Shown in pieces: positions 1-7,880 of a stretch of DNA of 27,435 nt. Made by a program: the position numbers and the translations under genes. Each line of letters opens with the position of its first letter. Position 1 is the stretch's first letter. The notes under the pieces are model-generated. The model had not been told where the DNA came from. It was given only the letters and a program-made list of their open reading frames with translations, and searched no databases. Source of the stretch: an uncultured Ruminococcus sp. (lineage in GTDB: Bacteria; Bacillota; Clostridia; Oscillospirales; Acutalibacteraceae); assembly GCA_902797065.1 (NCBI GenBank), contig CADBRK010000134.1:1-27435 (forward strand). Reading direction: 5' to 3'.

Positions 1-1
1 C

Positions 2-400
2 ACGGAGGAGGTGTCTCTCAAAGCTTCCGATGTTTCAAAGATTCCTATGGTACGCGATTTCCTGCTCGGACTCCAGAGAGAGCTTGCTTCAAAGGGGAAT
101 GTCCTAATGGACGGCAGAGATATAGGAACAGTGGTTCTGCCGAATGCCGATGTTAAGATATTCCTGACGGCGTCTCCCGAAAAAAGAGCCGAAAGAAGAT
201 ATAAACAGCTTCTTGCAAAAGGCGAAAAAATAGAGTATAATATTGTATTGGAGAAGCTTATAAAAAGAGATTATCAGGATTCTCATCGAGAGATAGCACC
301 TCTGAAGCCTTCCGAAGACAGTGTAATTGTCGATACTTCGGAGATAGATTTCGAGGAGTCCGTAAAAAAAATAATTGAGATCATTGAGGAAAAGCTATGA
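2..400 (+). CDS. cmk: Cytidylate kinase, C-terminal part (5' end outside window)
   Basis: Cytidylate kinase phosphorylates CMP and dCMP with ATP in the cytoplasm. The reading frame is already open at base 2 (T-E-E-V-S), so the gene starts upstream and lacks its N-terminal P-loop here. Visible family features are the DGRDIGTVV motif, the following DVKIFLTAS strand, the arginine-rich stretch EKRAERRYKQL (lid region), and RDYQDSHREIAPL. The GTG at base 11 is not the true start, because the homologous TEEVS sequence continues upstream of it. The stop overlaps the plsC start (ATGA), so the two are translationally coupled. cmk-plsC-ispH-rpsA is a familiar gene order in Clostridia. Identification is secure; only the upstream extent is unknown. 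Confidence 0.93.
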   Translation, partial: TEEVSLKASDVSKIPMVRDFLLGLQRELASKGNVLMDGRDIGTVVLPNADVKIFLTASPEKRAERRYKQLLAKGEKIEYNIVLEKLIKRDYQDSHREIAPLKPSEDSVIVDTSEIDFEESVKKIIEIIEEKL

Positions 401-1026
401 AAAAGAAACCTTTTTTCTATCCGTTAGCAAGAGTGATATGCGCGTTTATATTTCATGTTATATACCCGACTGATGTTCGCAACGGCAAGAAGCTGCCCGA
501 AGACCTGGGGCTTATTGTGTGCAGCAACCACGTAAGCCTTATGGACCCGATTCTGATAAACTACAGTCAGAAGCGAATGGTTCTGTTTATGGCAAAGAAA
601 GAGCTTTTTAAAAATAAGCTTCTTGCAGGGCTTATCAAAAGCTTCGGCGCATTCCCCGTAGACAGAGGACAGGACGGGGGAAAGGCTATCGACAATGCGG
701 GCAATCTGCTGAAAGAGAATAACTGTATAGGTATCTTCCTTGAAGGCACGAGGTCAAAGACGGGCGAGCTTGGCAGAGGTCACGGCGGCGCATTTATGAT
801 AGCGTATCAGAACAACACGCCGATAGTTCCGTGCTGCATTACACCCAGAACGGGGTTTATGAAGCCTTTCAGAAAGACAAAGATAACTTACGGCGAGCCG
901 ATAACCTGTGAGGAGCTTGGCATTACCGAGGGCAGTACGAAGGAGTACAGAGAAGCCGCAAAGAAATTCATGGAGATACTTGCGTCCATGAGAGAAGAAC
1001 AGAGAAAAGAATTCCAAAAGAGATGA
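397..1026 (+). CDS. plsC: 1-acyl-sn-glycerol-3-phosphate acyltransferase (PlsC family)
   Basis: This 209-aa enzyme is expected to transfer an acyl group to lysophosphatidic acid at the membrane, giving phosphatidic acid for phospholipid synthesis. The acyltransferase block I motif H-x4-D is visible as NHVSLMDP (H45, D50). Block II-like FPVDRG follows at about residues 87-92 and block III EGTRS at 117-121. A hydrophobic N-terminus (about residues 8-24) can associate with the membrane. The start overlaps the cmk stop by ATGA, with GAGG about 8 nt upstream. The stop is 4 nt before ispH-rpsA, so the genes form one operon. Substrate specificity cannot be read from sequence, but the family call is firm. 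Confidence 0.93.
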   Translation: MKKKPFFYPLARVICAFIFHVIYPTDVRNGKKLPEDLGLIVCSNHVSLMDPILINYSQKRMVLFMAKKELFKNKLLAGLIKSFGAFPVDRGQDGGKAIDNAGNLLKENNCIGIFLEGTRSKTGELGRGHGGAFMIAYQNNTPIVPCCITPRTGFMKPFRKTKITYGEPITCEELGITEGSTKEYREAAKKFMEILASMREEQRKEFQKR

Positions 1027-1030
1027 TTAA

Positions 1031-3013
1031 ATGAATATTACGGTTGCAAAATCAGCAGGCTTTTGCTTCGGAGTTGACAGAGCTGTCAAGATCGTCAAAA
1101 GGCTTGCCGAAGAAGGGAAAAGTGTTCGTACGCTCGGCCCGATAATACATAACAAAAGCGTTGTGAGCGATCTCGAAAAGATGGGCGTTCTTGCTGTGGA
1201 AAGCCTTGACGAATCCGAAAGCGGCAGTACGCTTGTTATACGCTCGCACGGCGTACCGAAAAATGTGTACGATACAATAAAAGAAAACCAAATTGAATTT
1301 GTGGACGCAACATGTCCGTTTGTTTCAAAGATACACAAGATAGTCAGCGAGATGTCCGAGCGCGGATACACCATTCTGATAGCCGGAGACAGCAGTCACC
1401 CCGAGGTGGTCGGAATAATGGGTTTCTGCACCGGCAGTGTTTATACCTTTAAGACATCGGAAGAATTGACAAATTTGACCGACAATAATCGGCAAATTGC
1501 CGAAAACCCTGTTTGTCTGGTTGCACAAACGACATTTGATGTAAAAGAATTCGAAAAATCTTTAAAAATATTCAAAAAAGTATGTACAAATTCAATTTTT
1601 TTTGATACAATATGTAATGCGACCTCTAATAGACAATCTGATGCAGAGGAGTTGGCACAACGATCCGATATGATGATCGTCATAGGCGGACGTCACAGTT
1701 CCAATACAAATAAACTCTATAATATTTGCAGGAAACACTGTGACAGAACATTTCTGATCGAGACTGCCGATGAGCTTGGACAAATTTCTTTTGACGAGGG
1801 CGATAATATAGGCATTACTGCGGGAGCGTCAACTCCTGCAAGTATAATTAAGGAGGTACTGGATATAATGAATAATAAATCCGGTGAGGCAATCGAAAAC
1901 GTAGCAGAAGAGAACTTTGGCGAAATGTTGGAGGAGTCTCTTAAGAGTCTGAACACTAACGACAGAATTATGGGAGTTGTTGACAAGATCGAACCCAACG
2001 CTGTTTATGTCAACCTTGACAGAAAGCAGACAGGTTATATTCCGATAAATGAACTCTCAAACGATCCCAACGCAGTTCCGGAAGATGTTGTAAAGGTTGG
2101 CGATGAGCTTGAGCTGCTCATCATGCGCACGAATGATCAGGAAGGTATGATCATGCTTTCAAAGAAGCGTGTTGACTCTATGAAGGGTTGGGATGTATTC
2201 GAGGCAGCGCTCGAGAACGACGAGGTTCTTGAGGGTGTTGTAACAGAGGTTATCAAGGGCGGCATTATTGTCGTTTGCAACAATATCAGAGTGTTTATCC
2301 CCGCATCGCACTCAGGCGTAGGCAGAGGCGAGCCGTTGGAGAATCTCATCAAGACTACAGTACAGTTCAAGCTTCTTGAGATCAGCAAGCAGCAGGGCAG
2401 AAAGAGAGCAGTAGGTTCTATCCGCAATGTACTCAGAGAGAAGAACAAGGCTATCAGAGAAGCATTCTGGAACTCGGTTGAGGTTGGCAAGAAGTACACA
2501 GGTACTGTTAAATCTCTCACAAGCTACGGCGCATTTGTTGATATCGGCGGCGTTGACGGTATGATACATATCTCCGAGCTTTCCTGGAACAGGATCAAGC
2601 ATCCTTCCGAGGTAGTCAATGTAGGAGATACTGTAGAAGTATATGTTAAGGGTATCGACGAGGAGAAGAAGAACATCTCTCTCGGTTTCAGAAAAGCCGA
2701 GGATAACCCGTGGACAGTATTCACAAACAACTATAAAGTCGGCGATGTTATCGACGTTACGATCGACGGCATGAGCTCGTTCGGTGCGTTCGCTGTTATC
2801 ATTCCCGGCGTTAAGGGTCTTATCCACATCTCACAGATCGCTAACCGCAGAATCGAGAAGCCGCAGGACGAACTTTCTGTTGGTCAGGTTGTTAAGGTTA
2901 AGATCACAGAGATCAACGACGAGAAGAAGAGAGTTTCCCTTTCGATCAGAGCTTTGCTCAACGACGAAGAGCCCGCAGCACCTGCTGAGGAGCCTGCTGC
3001 AGAAGAGGAATAA
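1031..3013 (+). CDS. ispH-rpsA: Fusion of 4-hydroxy-3-methylbut-2-enyl diphosphate reductase (IspH) and ribosomal protein S1
   Basis: This 660-aa protein joins two activities. Residues 1 to about 280 are IspH (LytB), the [4Fe-4S] enzyme of the last MEP-pathway step making IPP and DMAPP. The three cluster cysteines C12 (GFCFGV), C95 (DATCPF) and C195 (DTICNAT) are present, as are H40, H73, H123 and E125. From about residue 307 four S1 RNA-binding domains follow (starting near 311, 393, 478 and 563), then an acidic Ala/Glu/Pro tail. This fusion is known in Clostridia. The upstream Shine-Dalgarno is weak (AAAAGAG). The S1 half has the regular codon choice of highly expressed genes, while the later IspH part is more AT-rich. 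A strong internal ribosome binding site sits at the junction (listed separately). The stop is followed by a hairpin. Confidence 0.95.
   Translation: MNITVAKSAGFCFGVDRAVKIVKRLAEEGKSVRTLGPIIHNKSVVSDLEKMGVLAVESLDESESGSTLVIRSHGVPKNVYDTIKENQIEFVDATCPFVSKIHKIVSEMSERGYTILIAGDSSHPEVVGIMGFCTGSVYTFKTSEELTNLTDNNRQIAENPVCLVAQTTFDVKEFEKSLKIFKKVCTNSIFFDTICNATSNRQSDAEELAQRSDMMIVIGGRHSSNTNKLYNICRKHCDRTFLIETADELGQISFDEGDNIGITAGASTPASIIKEVLDIMNNKSGEAIENVAEENFGEMLEESLKSLNTNDRIMGVVDKIEPNAVYVNLDRKQTGYIPINELSNDPNAVPEDVVKVGDELELLIMRTNDQEGMIMLSKKRVDSMKGWDVFEAALENDEVLEGVVTEVIKGGIIVVCNNIRVFIPASHSGVGRGEPLENLIKTTVQFKLLEISKQQGRKRAVGSIRNVLREKNKAIREAFWNSVEVGKKYTGTVKSLTSYGAFVDIGGVDGMIHISELSWNRIKHPSEVVNVGDTVEVYVKGIDEEKKNISLGFRKAEDNPWTVFTNNYKVGDVIDVTIDGMSSFGAFAVIIPGVKGLIHISQIANRRIEKPQDELSVGQVVKVKITEINDEKKRVSLSIRALLNDEEPAAPAEEPAAEEE
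1583..1611 (+). promoter_or_regulatory. Possible internal sigma-A promoter inside the IspH coding part
   Basis: TGTACA (1583-1588) and TACAAT (1606-1611) are separated by 17 nt within an unusually AT-rich part of the ispH segment. This could drive a shorter mRNA carrying the internal S1 start at 1868. The -35 element matches consensus at only four of six positions, so this may be chance in AT-rich DNA. Confidence 0.25.
1850..1870 (+). promoter_or_regulatory. Internal ribosome binding site and in-frame ATG at the IspH/S1 junction
   Basis: AAGGAGGT (1850-1857) is a perfect complement to the 16S rRNA 3' end. It lies 10 nt before ATG 1868-1870, which is in frame with ispH-rpsA as codon 280. This is just where the IspH fold ends and the acidic leader of the S1 part begins (MNNKSGEAIENVAEENF). 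Initiation here would give a free S1 protein of 381 aa. The Shine-Dalgarno is much stronger than the one for the full-length start at 1031. Use of this site is inferred, not shown. Confidence 0.6.
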
Positions 3014-3025
3014 TCATCAGGCATT

Positions 3026-3084
3026 TAATACTATTCTTTACGGAAGGCATCCGCAAGGGTGCCTTCTAATACTATTTATTACAG
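3026..3084 (+). terminator. GNRA-loop hairpin flanked by imperfect direct repeats
   Basis: GAAGGCATCC (3043-3052) and GGGTGCCTTC (3057-3066) form a 10-bp stem with one G-T pair and a GCAA tetraloop. The tail is A/T-rich but has no clean T-run, so termination would be partial. TAATACTATTCTTTACGG (3026-3043) and TAATACTATTTATTACAG (3067-3084) match at 15 of 18 positions and bracket the hairpin. It lies between ispH-rpsA and the HD-domain gene and may be a partial terminator or an mRNA-processing or stability element. Confidence 0.5.
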
Positions 3085-3095
3085 AGGTGATTGAT

Positions 3096-3674
3096 TTGAG
3101 TTATAAAGATGAGTTTATAGAGCTTTTTAACCGGCATATCCATCGTCAGGGCGCAAAGGAATTGCTTGACTGGCTCGAAAAAACAGATTTCTTCACAGCC
3201 CCTGCAAGTACAAGGTACCACTGCGCCTGCAATGAGGGACTTGTAATGCACAGTATAAGCGTATTTAAGGTAATGGTAGAGAAGCATTTTGAAGAGGGTA
3301 CGGATAATATGGAAAGCTTTGCCATCTGCGCTTTGCTGCATGATCTTTGCAAAGCCGAGTTTTACAAGGTATCAACCAGGAATGTCAAAAACGAAGAAAC
3401 GGGAAAATGGGATAAAGTACCGTATTATGCGATTGAAGATAAATTCCCGTTCGGTCACGGAGAGAAGTCTGTTTTTCTTATCGAACGTTTTATGCGTCTG
3501 AAACCTGCCGAAGCTGTAGCGATACGTTGGCATATGGGCGAGTTCGACGGACCGTGGGGCAATACAATCAGTCAGGCGTATGAGAAGTACCCGATAGCCG
3601 TAAAGCTGCATCTTGCCGACCTGGAATCAACATACCTTCTGGAGAGGAACACTTCTGCAGTAAACAAAAAGTAA
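3096..3674 (+). CDS. HD-domain metal-dependent phosphohydrolase-like protein
   Basis: This 192-aa protein carries an HD-superfamily pattern. A histidine lies in GLVMHSISV, the His-Asp pair in ALLHDLCKAE, later histidines in FGHGEKS and RWHMGE, and a distal Asp in KLHLADLE. The order and spacing resemble the HD domain of the YhaM-type 3'-5' exoribonuclease, but no OB-fold or tRNA-anticodon-like domain precedes it, so the substrate is unknown. The frame stays open upstream to 2784, but that part overlaps rpsA out of frame. I chose TTG 3096 because AGAGGTG (3083-3089) is 6 nt upstream and the protein then starts at SYKDEFIELF. It ends 15 nt before ligA and is probably cotranscribed with it. It may act in nucleotide or RNA metabolism. 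Confidence 0.8.
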   Translation: MSYKDEFIELFNRHIHRQGAKELLDWLEKTDFFTAPASTRYHCACNEGLVMHSISVFKVMVEKHFEEGTDNMESFAICALLHDLCKAEFYKVSTRNVKNEETGKWDKVPYYAIEDKFPFGHGEKSVFLIERFMRLKPAEAVAIRWHMGEFDGPWGNTISQAYEKYPIAVKLHLADLESTYLLERNTSAVNKK

Positions 3675-3689
3675 AAGGTGAACGATAAC

Positions 3690-5672
3690 ATGGATTTTGA
3701 ATCTGCAAAAAAAAGAGTAACGGAGTTAACGAAGCTGATCAACTATCACAATGACAGATACTATAACAACGACTCTCCCGAGATAAGCGACTATGAGTAT
3801 GATATGCTTCTGCGTGAGCTTGAAAATCTCGAAGCCGAGTACCCTGTTCTCAGGAAAGAGGATTCGCCCACTCAGAGGGTAGGCGGAGAAAGAGCGGCGA
3901 AGTTCTCTCCCGTGGAGCATGCCGTTCCGATGGAAAGTCTGCATGACTCGTTTTCTTATGATGAACTCAGAGACTTTGACAGGAAGGTCAGAGAGGTGTC
4001 GCCGTCTCCGAAATACGTTGTAGAGCCGAAATTCGACGGGCTGTCGGTTTCCGCTGAATATAGAAACGGAGTGTTTGTCAGAGGTTCGACAAGAGGCGAC
4101 GGTAGAGTCGGCGAGGATATAACGGATAATTTAAAGACAATTCGTTCTTTGCCGCTGAGACTGTCAAAGGCGCTGCCGTTCCTTGAGGTCAGAGGCGAAG
4201 TCTATATGTCCGACGAGAGTTTTTTGGAGCTTTTGAAGTATCAGGAAGAACACGAAGAAAAGCCGTCGAAAAACCCACGAAACGCCGCTGCGGGTTCGTT
4301 GCGCCAGAAGGATTCAAAGATCACAGCGCAGCGAAAGCTTGATATTTTTGTATTTAACATTCAGCAGATAGAGGGAGCAGAGCTGAACAGCCACAAGCAG
4401 TCGATAGATTTTCTTGCGGAACTGGGCTTTAAGGTTGCGCCGTTCTATAATGTATATGATAATATCGAAGATGTGATAGGGGAGATAGAACGTATCGGCG
4501 CATCGAGAGGTGAATTTGATTTCCCGATTGACGGCGCCGTCGTTAAGCTTGATTCATTCAGCGAACGTGAAGAACTCGGTTCTACGGCGAAATTTCCTCG
4601 CTGGGCGGAAGCGTATAAGTACCCTCCCGAAGAAAAGGATACCGTTCTGAAAGACATTGAGATCAACGTCGGCAGAACAGGCGTTTTGACGCCCACGGGT
4701 ATCTTTGAGCCTATCCTGCTTGCGGGTACGACCGTCGGCAGAGCGACGCTTCACAACGAGGATTTTATCAAAGAAAAAGATATTCGCATCGGCGATACGG
4801 TTATACTGCGCAAGGCAGGCGAGATAATACCCGAAGTGGTAGGTCTGCGGTCAAGGGGCGAAAACACCGTACCATTTGAAATGCCGAAGCTGTGCCCGTC
4901 GTGTTCGTCTCCCGTTTACCGCGCGGAGGGCGATGCGGCTGTGAGATGTACGAATACATCATGCCCTGCTCAGCTGATGAGAAACTTAATTCATTTTGTG
5001 TCGAGAGACGCAATGGATATTGACGGTCTGGGTCCTGCCGTACTTGAACTGCTGCGTGACGAGGGTCTTGTGAACTCACCGGTTGATCTCTATAAGCTGA
5101 AAGCCGAAGATATAAGCAAACTTGAACGCATGGGCGATCAGTCTGCGTCAAATATAATTTCGGCGATAGAAAAATCAAAAGCCAATACTCTGAGCCGTCT
5201 TGTTACGGGTCTGGGTATACGCCTTGTCGGTCAGAAGGCAGCAAGGGTACTTTGCGGCACTTTCAACACGATAGAAAAGCTCATGAATGCCGATATTGAT
5301 TCTCTTACAGCCATAGACGGCATAGGAAAAGCTATGGCGGAAAGTATAGTCGAGTATTTTTCACTGCCGAAAACACACGAGATGATACGTGAATTCAAAG
5401 AGCTGGGTCTTGATCTCACCGAGCCTGTCGAAGAAAAGCATAACGATATTTTCTCGGGCAAGGTTTTTGTATTGACGGGCACGCTCCCTACGCTGAAACG
5501 CAGTCAGGCTTCTAAGATCATAGAGGAGAACGGCGGAAAGGTGACGTCGAGCGTATCAAAAAAGACAGATTATGTTCTTGCAGGCGAAGATGCGGGCAGC
5601 AAGCTCACAAAGGCGCAGAGTCTTGGGGTCACGATCATTTCAGAAGAAGATCTGATGAATATGATAAAATAA
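3690..5672 (+). CDS. ligA: NAD-dependent DNA ligase LigA
   Basis: LigA seals nicks in duplex DNA using NAD+ during replication and repair. This 660-aa protein has the full family layout. The Ia domain for NMN binding (YHNDRYY...SDYEYD) is at about residues 19-38, the adenylated lysine in KFDG at K114, then the OB domain. A four-cysteine zinc finger (CPSC, then CTNTSC) is near residues 405-430. Helix-hairpin-helix repeats (DGLGPAV, GIRLVGQKAA, IDGIGKAMA) follow, with a C-terminal BRCT domain from about 585. GTG 3678 is in frame, but ATG 3690 has AAGGTG 9 nt upstream and gives the usual start, so it is preferred. No T-rich terminator follows directly; the first good one is at about 6080. Confidence 0.96.
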   Translation: MDFESAKKRVTELTKLINYHNDRYYNNDSPEISDYEYDMLLRELENLEAEYPVLRKEDSPTQRVGGERAAKFSPVEHAVPMESLHDSFSYDELRDFDRKVREVSPSPKYVVEPKFDGLSVSAEYRNGVFVRGSTRGDGRVGEDITDNLKTIRSLPLRLSKALPFLEVRGEVYMSDESFLELLKYQEEHEEKPSKNPRNAAAGSLRQKDSKITAQRKLDIFVFNIQQIEGAELNSHKQSIDFLAELGFKVAPFYNVYDNIEDVIGEIERIGASRGEFDFPIDGAVVKLDSFSEREELGSTAKFPRWAEAYKYPPEEKDTVLKDIEINVGRTGVLTPTGIFEPILLAGTTVGRATLHNEDFIKEKDIRIGDTVILRKAGEIIPEVVGLRSRGENTVPFEMPKLCPSCSSPVYRAEGDAAVRCTNTSCPAQLMRNLIHFVSRDAMDIDGLGPAVLELLRDEGLVNSPVDLYKLKAEDISKLERMGDQSASNIISAIEKSKANTLSRLVTGLGIRLVGQKAARVLCGTFNTIEKLMNADIDSLTAIDGIGKAMAESIVEYFSLPKTHEMIREFKELGLDLTEPVEEKHNDIFSGKVFVLTGTLPTLKRSQASKIIEENGGKVTSSVSKKTDYVLAGEDAGSKLTKAQSLGVTIISEEDLMNMIK

Positions 5673-5750
5673 AGAATCTATTCGCTACCCATTTGTGATT
5701 GTAATAGATTGTTCTAAAAACATCTCCTTCAAAAGGCAAGACCGGCTGAG

Positions 5751-5960
5751 AGGGCGGTCAAATCAGAGCCGAAAAACCGCATGGTTTCGCTGTTTTTTGG
5801 ACACATACCTTCAAAACGGGGCGGACAGCTTCAAATAGGGCAGCCAAAAGGGCGGACAAAAGGGCGGTCGGAACGGAGCCGAAAAACCGCATAGTTAAGC
5901 CAAAAATCGAGAACCGATACCGAAAAAAGGGCAGACAAAAGGGCAGACAAAAGGGCAGCA
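5751..5960. repeat. Degenerate G-rich repeats downstream of ligA
   Basis: Two levels of repetition are visible. A pair of imperfect direct repeats exactly 110 nt apart starts with AGGGCGGTC (5751 and 5861) and continues with GAGCCGAAAAACCGCAT (5766 and 5876). A 12-nt unit GGGCRGACAAAA recurs at about 5850 and then in tandem at 5939-5960. No credible reading frame with a ribosome binding site uses this DNA. It looks like a decaying minisatellite or repeated intergenic element. Confidence 0.7.
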
Positions 5961-5978
5961 AACAATAATGAAAATATA

Positions 5979-6050
5979 GGCATACGCCGCTTATAAGGCG
6001 GCGATGCCAATAACGAAGTGTTATTCACCCGCCGTCTATTGACGGGGGGT
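5979..6050. other. Three abutting hairpins: candidate structured RNA element
   Basis: Three stem-loops follow each other with little or no gap. Stem 1 pairs GGCAT plus CGCCGC (5979-5990, one bulged A) with GCGGCG plus ATGCC (5998-6008). Stem 2 pairs AATAAC (6009-6014) with GTTATT (6020-6025) around GAAGT. Stem 3 pairs ACCCGCCGTC (6027-6036) with GACGGGGGGT (6041-6050) around TATT, with one mismatch. The strand cannot be decided. It lies in the non-coding stretch between ligA and the terminator at 6080. It could be a small RNA, a 3'UTR structure or a mobile repeat. I do not recognise a named RNA family. Confidence 0.5.
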
Positions 6051-6079
6051 ACTGAATAGATACAAAATAAAATAAAATC

Positions 6080-6125
6080 ACACTCGGATAATAGGGCATT
6101 GACCTTATTTCCGGGTGTTTTTTTT
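6080..6125. terminator. Bidirectional intrinsic terminator between ligA and the ABC exporter genes
   Basis: ACACTCGGATAATAGG (6080-6095) pairs imperfectly with CCTTATTTCCGGGTGT (6103-6118). Eight T follow on the plus strand. On the minus strand the tail is ATTTTATTTTATTTTG, also U-rich. The T-run overlaps the minus-strand stop codon at 6124. The hairpin therefore closes both convergent transcripts. Confidence 0.85.
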
Positions 6126-7878
6126 AAACGGCAAACTGACTGTTGTACAGCTCTGCATAAAAGCCGTTTTTTTCAAGCAGCTGTTTGTGTGTGCCTTGTT
6201 CTATAATGCTGCCGTTTTTCATAACGAGAATTATATCCGCCGACTGTATGGTAGAAAGCCTGTGCGCTACGATAAAGCTTGTTCTGCCCTTCATCATCTC
6301 CGCAAAAGAATGCTGTATCTGTTTTTCGGTACGCGTATCTATGGAAGATGTCGCTTCGTCGAGTATCAGCATCGGTGGTATGCTCAGCATGACTCTTGTT
6401 ATGCACAGAAGCTGTTTTTGCCCCTGAGATAGCCCCGAGTTTGCGTCGCTGATTACGGTATCGTAGCCGTTGGGCAGCCTTTTGATGAAATTATGCGCAT
6501 ATGTAGCCTTCGCCGCTGCGACGACCTCCTGCATATCGGCGTCCGGTTTGCCCATAGCTATGTTGTCTTTCACCGTACCCTTTTTTATCCATGTCTCCTG
6601 TAGAACCATACCGTAATTGCTGCGAAGCGAATGTCTTGTAATATCATCGACAAAATTGTCGTCTATACTGATACTGCCGCTGTTTACGTCGTAAAAACGC
6701 ATCAGCAGGTTTATCAGAGTCGTTTTTCCGCAGCCCGTAGGCCCTACGATCGCAACACGCTGACCGCTTTTCACATTAAGATCAAAGTGTTCGATAAGCT
6801 TTTTGTCCGGTACATATGAGAAGCATACATCATTAAGTCTTACATTGCCTTGTACATTTTCAAGCTCGACGGCGGTATCTTTATCGGGAAGCTGCGGCTT
6901 TTCTTCGATAAGCTCAAAAATTCTTGCGGCGCACGAAAGAGCATTCTGCAGCTCGGTGATGACGCCCGAGATCTCGTTGAACGGCTTTGTGTACTGATTG
7001 GCATAGCTCAGAAAACATGCAAGCCCTCCGACGGAAAGTCCGCCTTTAATTACCGACAGCGCGCCCGTAAGCCCTACGGACGCATAGATCAGACTGTTGA
7101 TAAACCTCGTGGTAGGATTTGTGAGAGATGAGAAAAACACCGCCTTGACCGACGCTTTTGTAAGGCGATCGTTTATCTTGCCAAAACGCTGCGAAGCAGT
7201 TTCTTCATATGAGAATGCCTGTACGATTTTCTGGTTTCCGATCATCTCGTCTATAAGCGCCGTCTGTTCGCCTCTGATCTCGGATTGTGTCTTAAAATAT
7301 CCGTATGTTCTGCCTGCTATGAATTTTGCCGCAAAGAACGACAGCGGAGTGAGGAAAACAACAAGAACGGTTATCTTAATGTTTATCGAGAGCATGAATG
7401 CCAGTGTGCCGATTATTGTGACAATGCCCGTAAACAGCTGCGTGAAGCCCATCAGCAGACCGTCTGCAAATTGATCTACATCTGCGATAAGGCGGCTTAC
7501 AAGCTCGCCGTGCTGATGAGAGTCTATGTAGGATAGGGGAAGTATCTGCAGATGTGAGAATGCGTCGCTGCGAATATCTCTTACGACATTGAATGTAATG
7601 CGGTTGTTGATCGTGTTCATAAACCAATGCAGCACTGAATTGACGCAGATCATTATTCCGATCACCGTCAGTGTTTTTGCTACTGCGGAAAAATTAACGT
7701 TATTCCTGCCGATGATAAGGTCAATGGCATTTCCGATCAGGATCGGCATATACAGAGTCAGAGCAGAGCTTACTGCGGCAAAGAGCATAGAAAGTATTAT
7801 CAGAAGTTTGTATCCGGAGATGTAAGCAAGAACACGCTTGACAGTTTCTTTTTTTGTCTTGTCTTTAGTCTTTTTCAT
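6124..7878 (-). CDS. Heterodimeric ABC exporter, catalytically canonical half (TM288-like)
   Basis: This 584-aa ABC half-transporter has an N-terminal six-helix exporter domain (about residues 25-320) and a C-terminal ATPase domain. The ATPase has Walker A GPTGCGKTT, the signature LSQGQKQ, Walker B MLILDEATSSID with the catalytic Glu, and H-loop IVAHRLS. LSQGQ instead of LSGGQ is typical of the TM288 half of TM287/288-type heterodimers, where it completes the degenerate site of the partner. The start has an excellent AAAGGAGG, and only 2 nt separate it from the stop of the partner gene, so the pair is made together. Such exporters move drugs, lipids or peptides across the cytoplasmic membrane; the substrate is not readable here. 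Confidence 0.93.
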   Translation of the reverse strand: MKKTKDKTKKETVKRVLAYISGYKLLIILSMLFAAVSSALTLYMPILIGNAIDLIIGRNNVNFSAVAKTLTVIGIMICVNSVLHWFMNTINNRITFNVVRDIRSDAFSHLQILPLSYIDSHQHGELVSRLIADVDQFADGLLMGFTQLFTGIVTIIGTLAFMLSINIKITVLVVFLTPLSFFAAKFIAGRTYGYFKTQSEIRGEQTALIDEMIGNQKIVQAFSYEETASQRFGKINDRLTKASVKAVFFSSLTNPTTRFINSLIYASVGLTGALSVIKGGLSVGGLACFLSYANQYTKPFNEISGVITELQNALSCAARIFELIEEKPQLPDKDTAVELENVQGNVRLNDVCFSYVPDKKLIEHFDLNVKSGQRVAIVGPTGCGKTTLINLLMRFYDVNSGSISIDDNFVDDITRHSLRSNYGMVLQETWIKKGTVKDNIAMGKPDADMQEVVAAAKATYAHNFIKRLPNGYDTVISDANSGLSQGQKQLLCITRVMLSIPPMLILDEATSSIDTRTEKQIQHSFAEMMKGRTSFIVAHRLSTIQSADIILVMKNGSIIEQGTHKQLLEKNGFYAELYNSQFAV

Positions 7879-7880
7879 GC

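Noticed and set aside
2784..3095. Upstream extension of the HD-domain frame
   Set aside because: It overlaps the S1 coding sequence out of frame, is Arg/Ser/Leu-rich without family similarity, and the good ribosome binding site at 3083-3089 points to TTG 3096.
5751..5960. CRISPR array
   Set aside because: Repeat units are short (12 nt), degenerate and irregularly spaced, with no spacer-repeat rhythm and no cas genes nearby.
5758..6028. Minus-strand frames of about 65 codons in the ligA downstream region
   Set aside because: Leu/Pro/Phe-Cys repeats such as LPFC come directly from the G-rich DNA repeats; no ribosome binding site.
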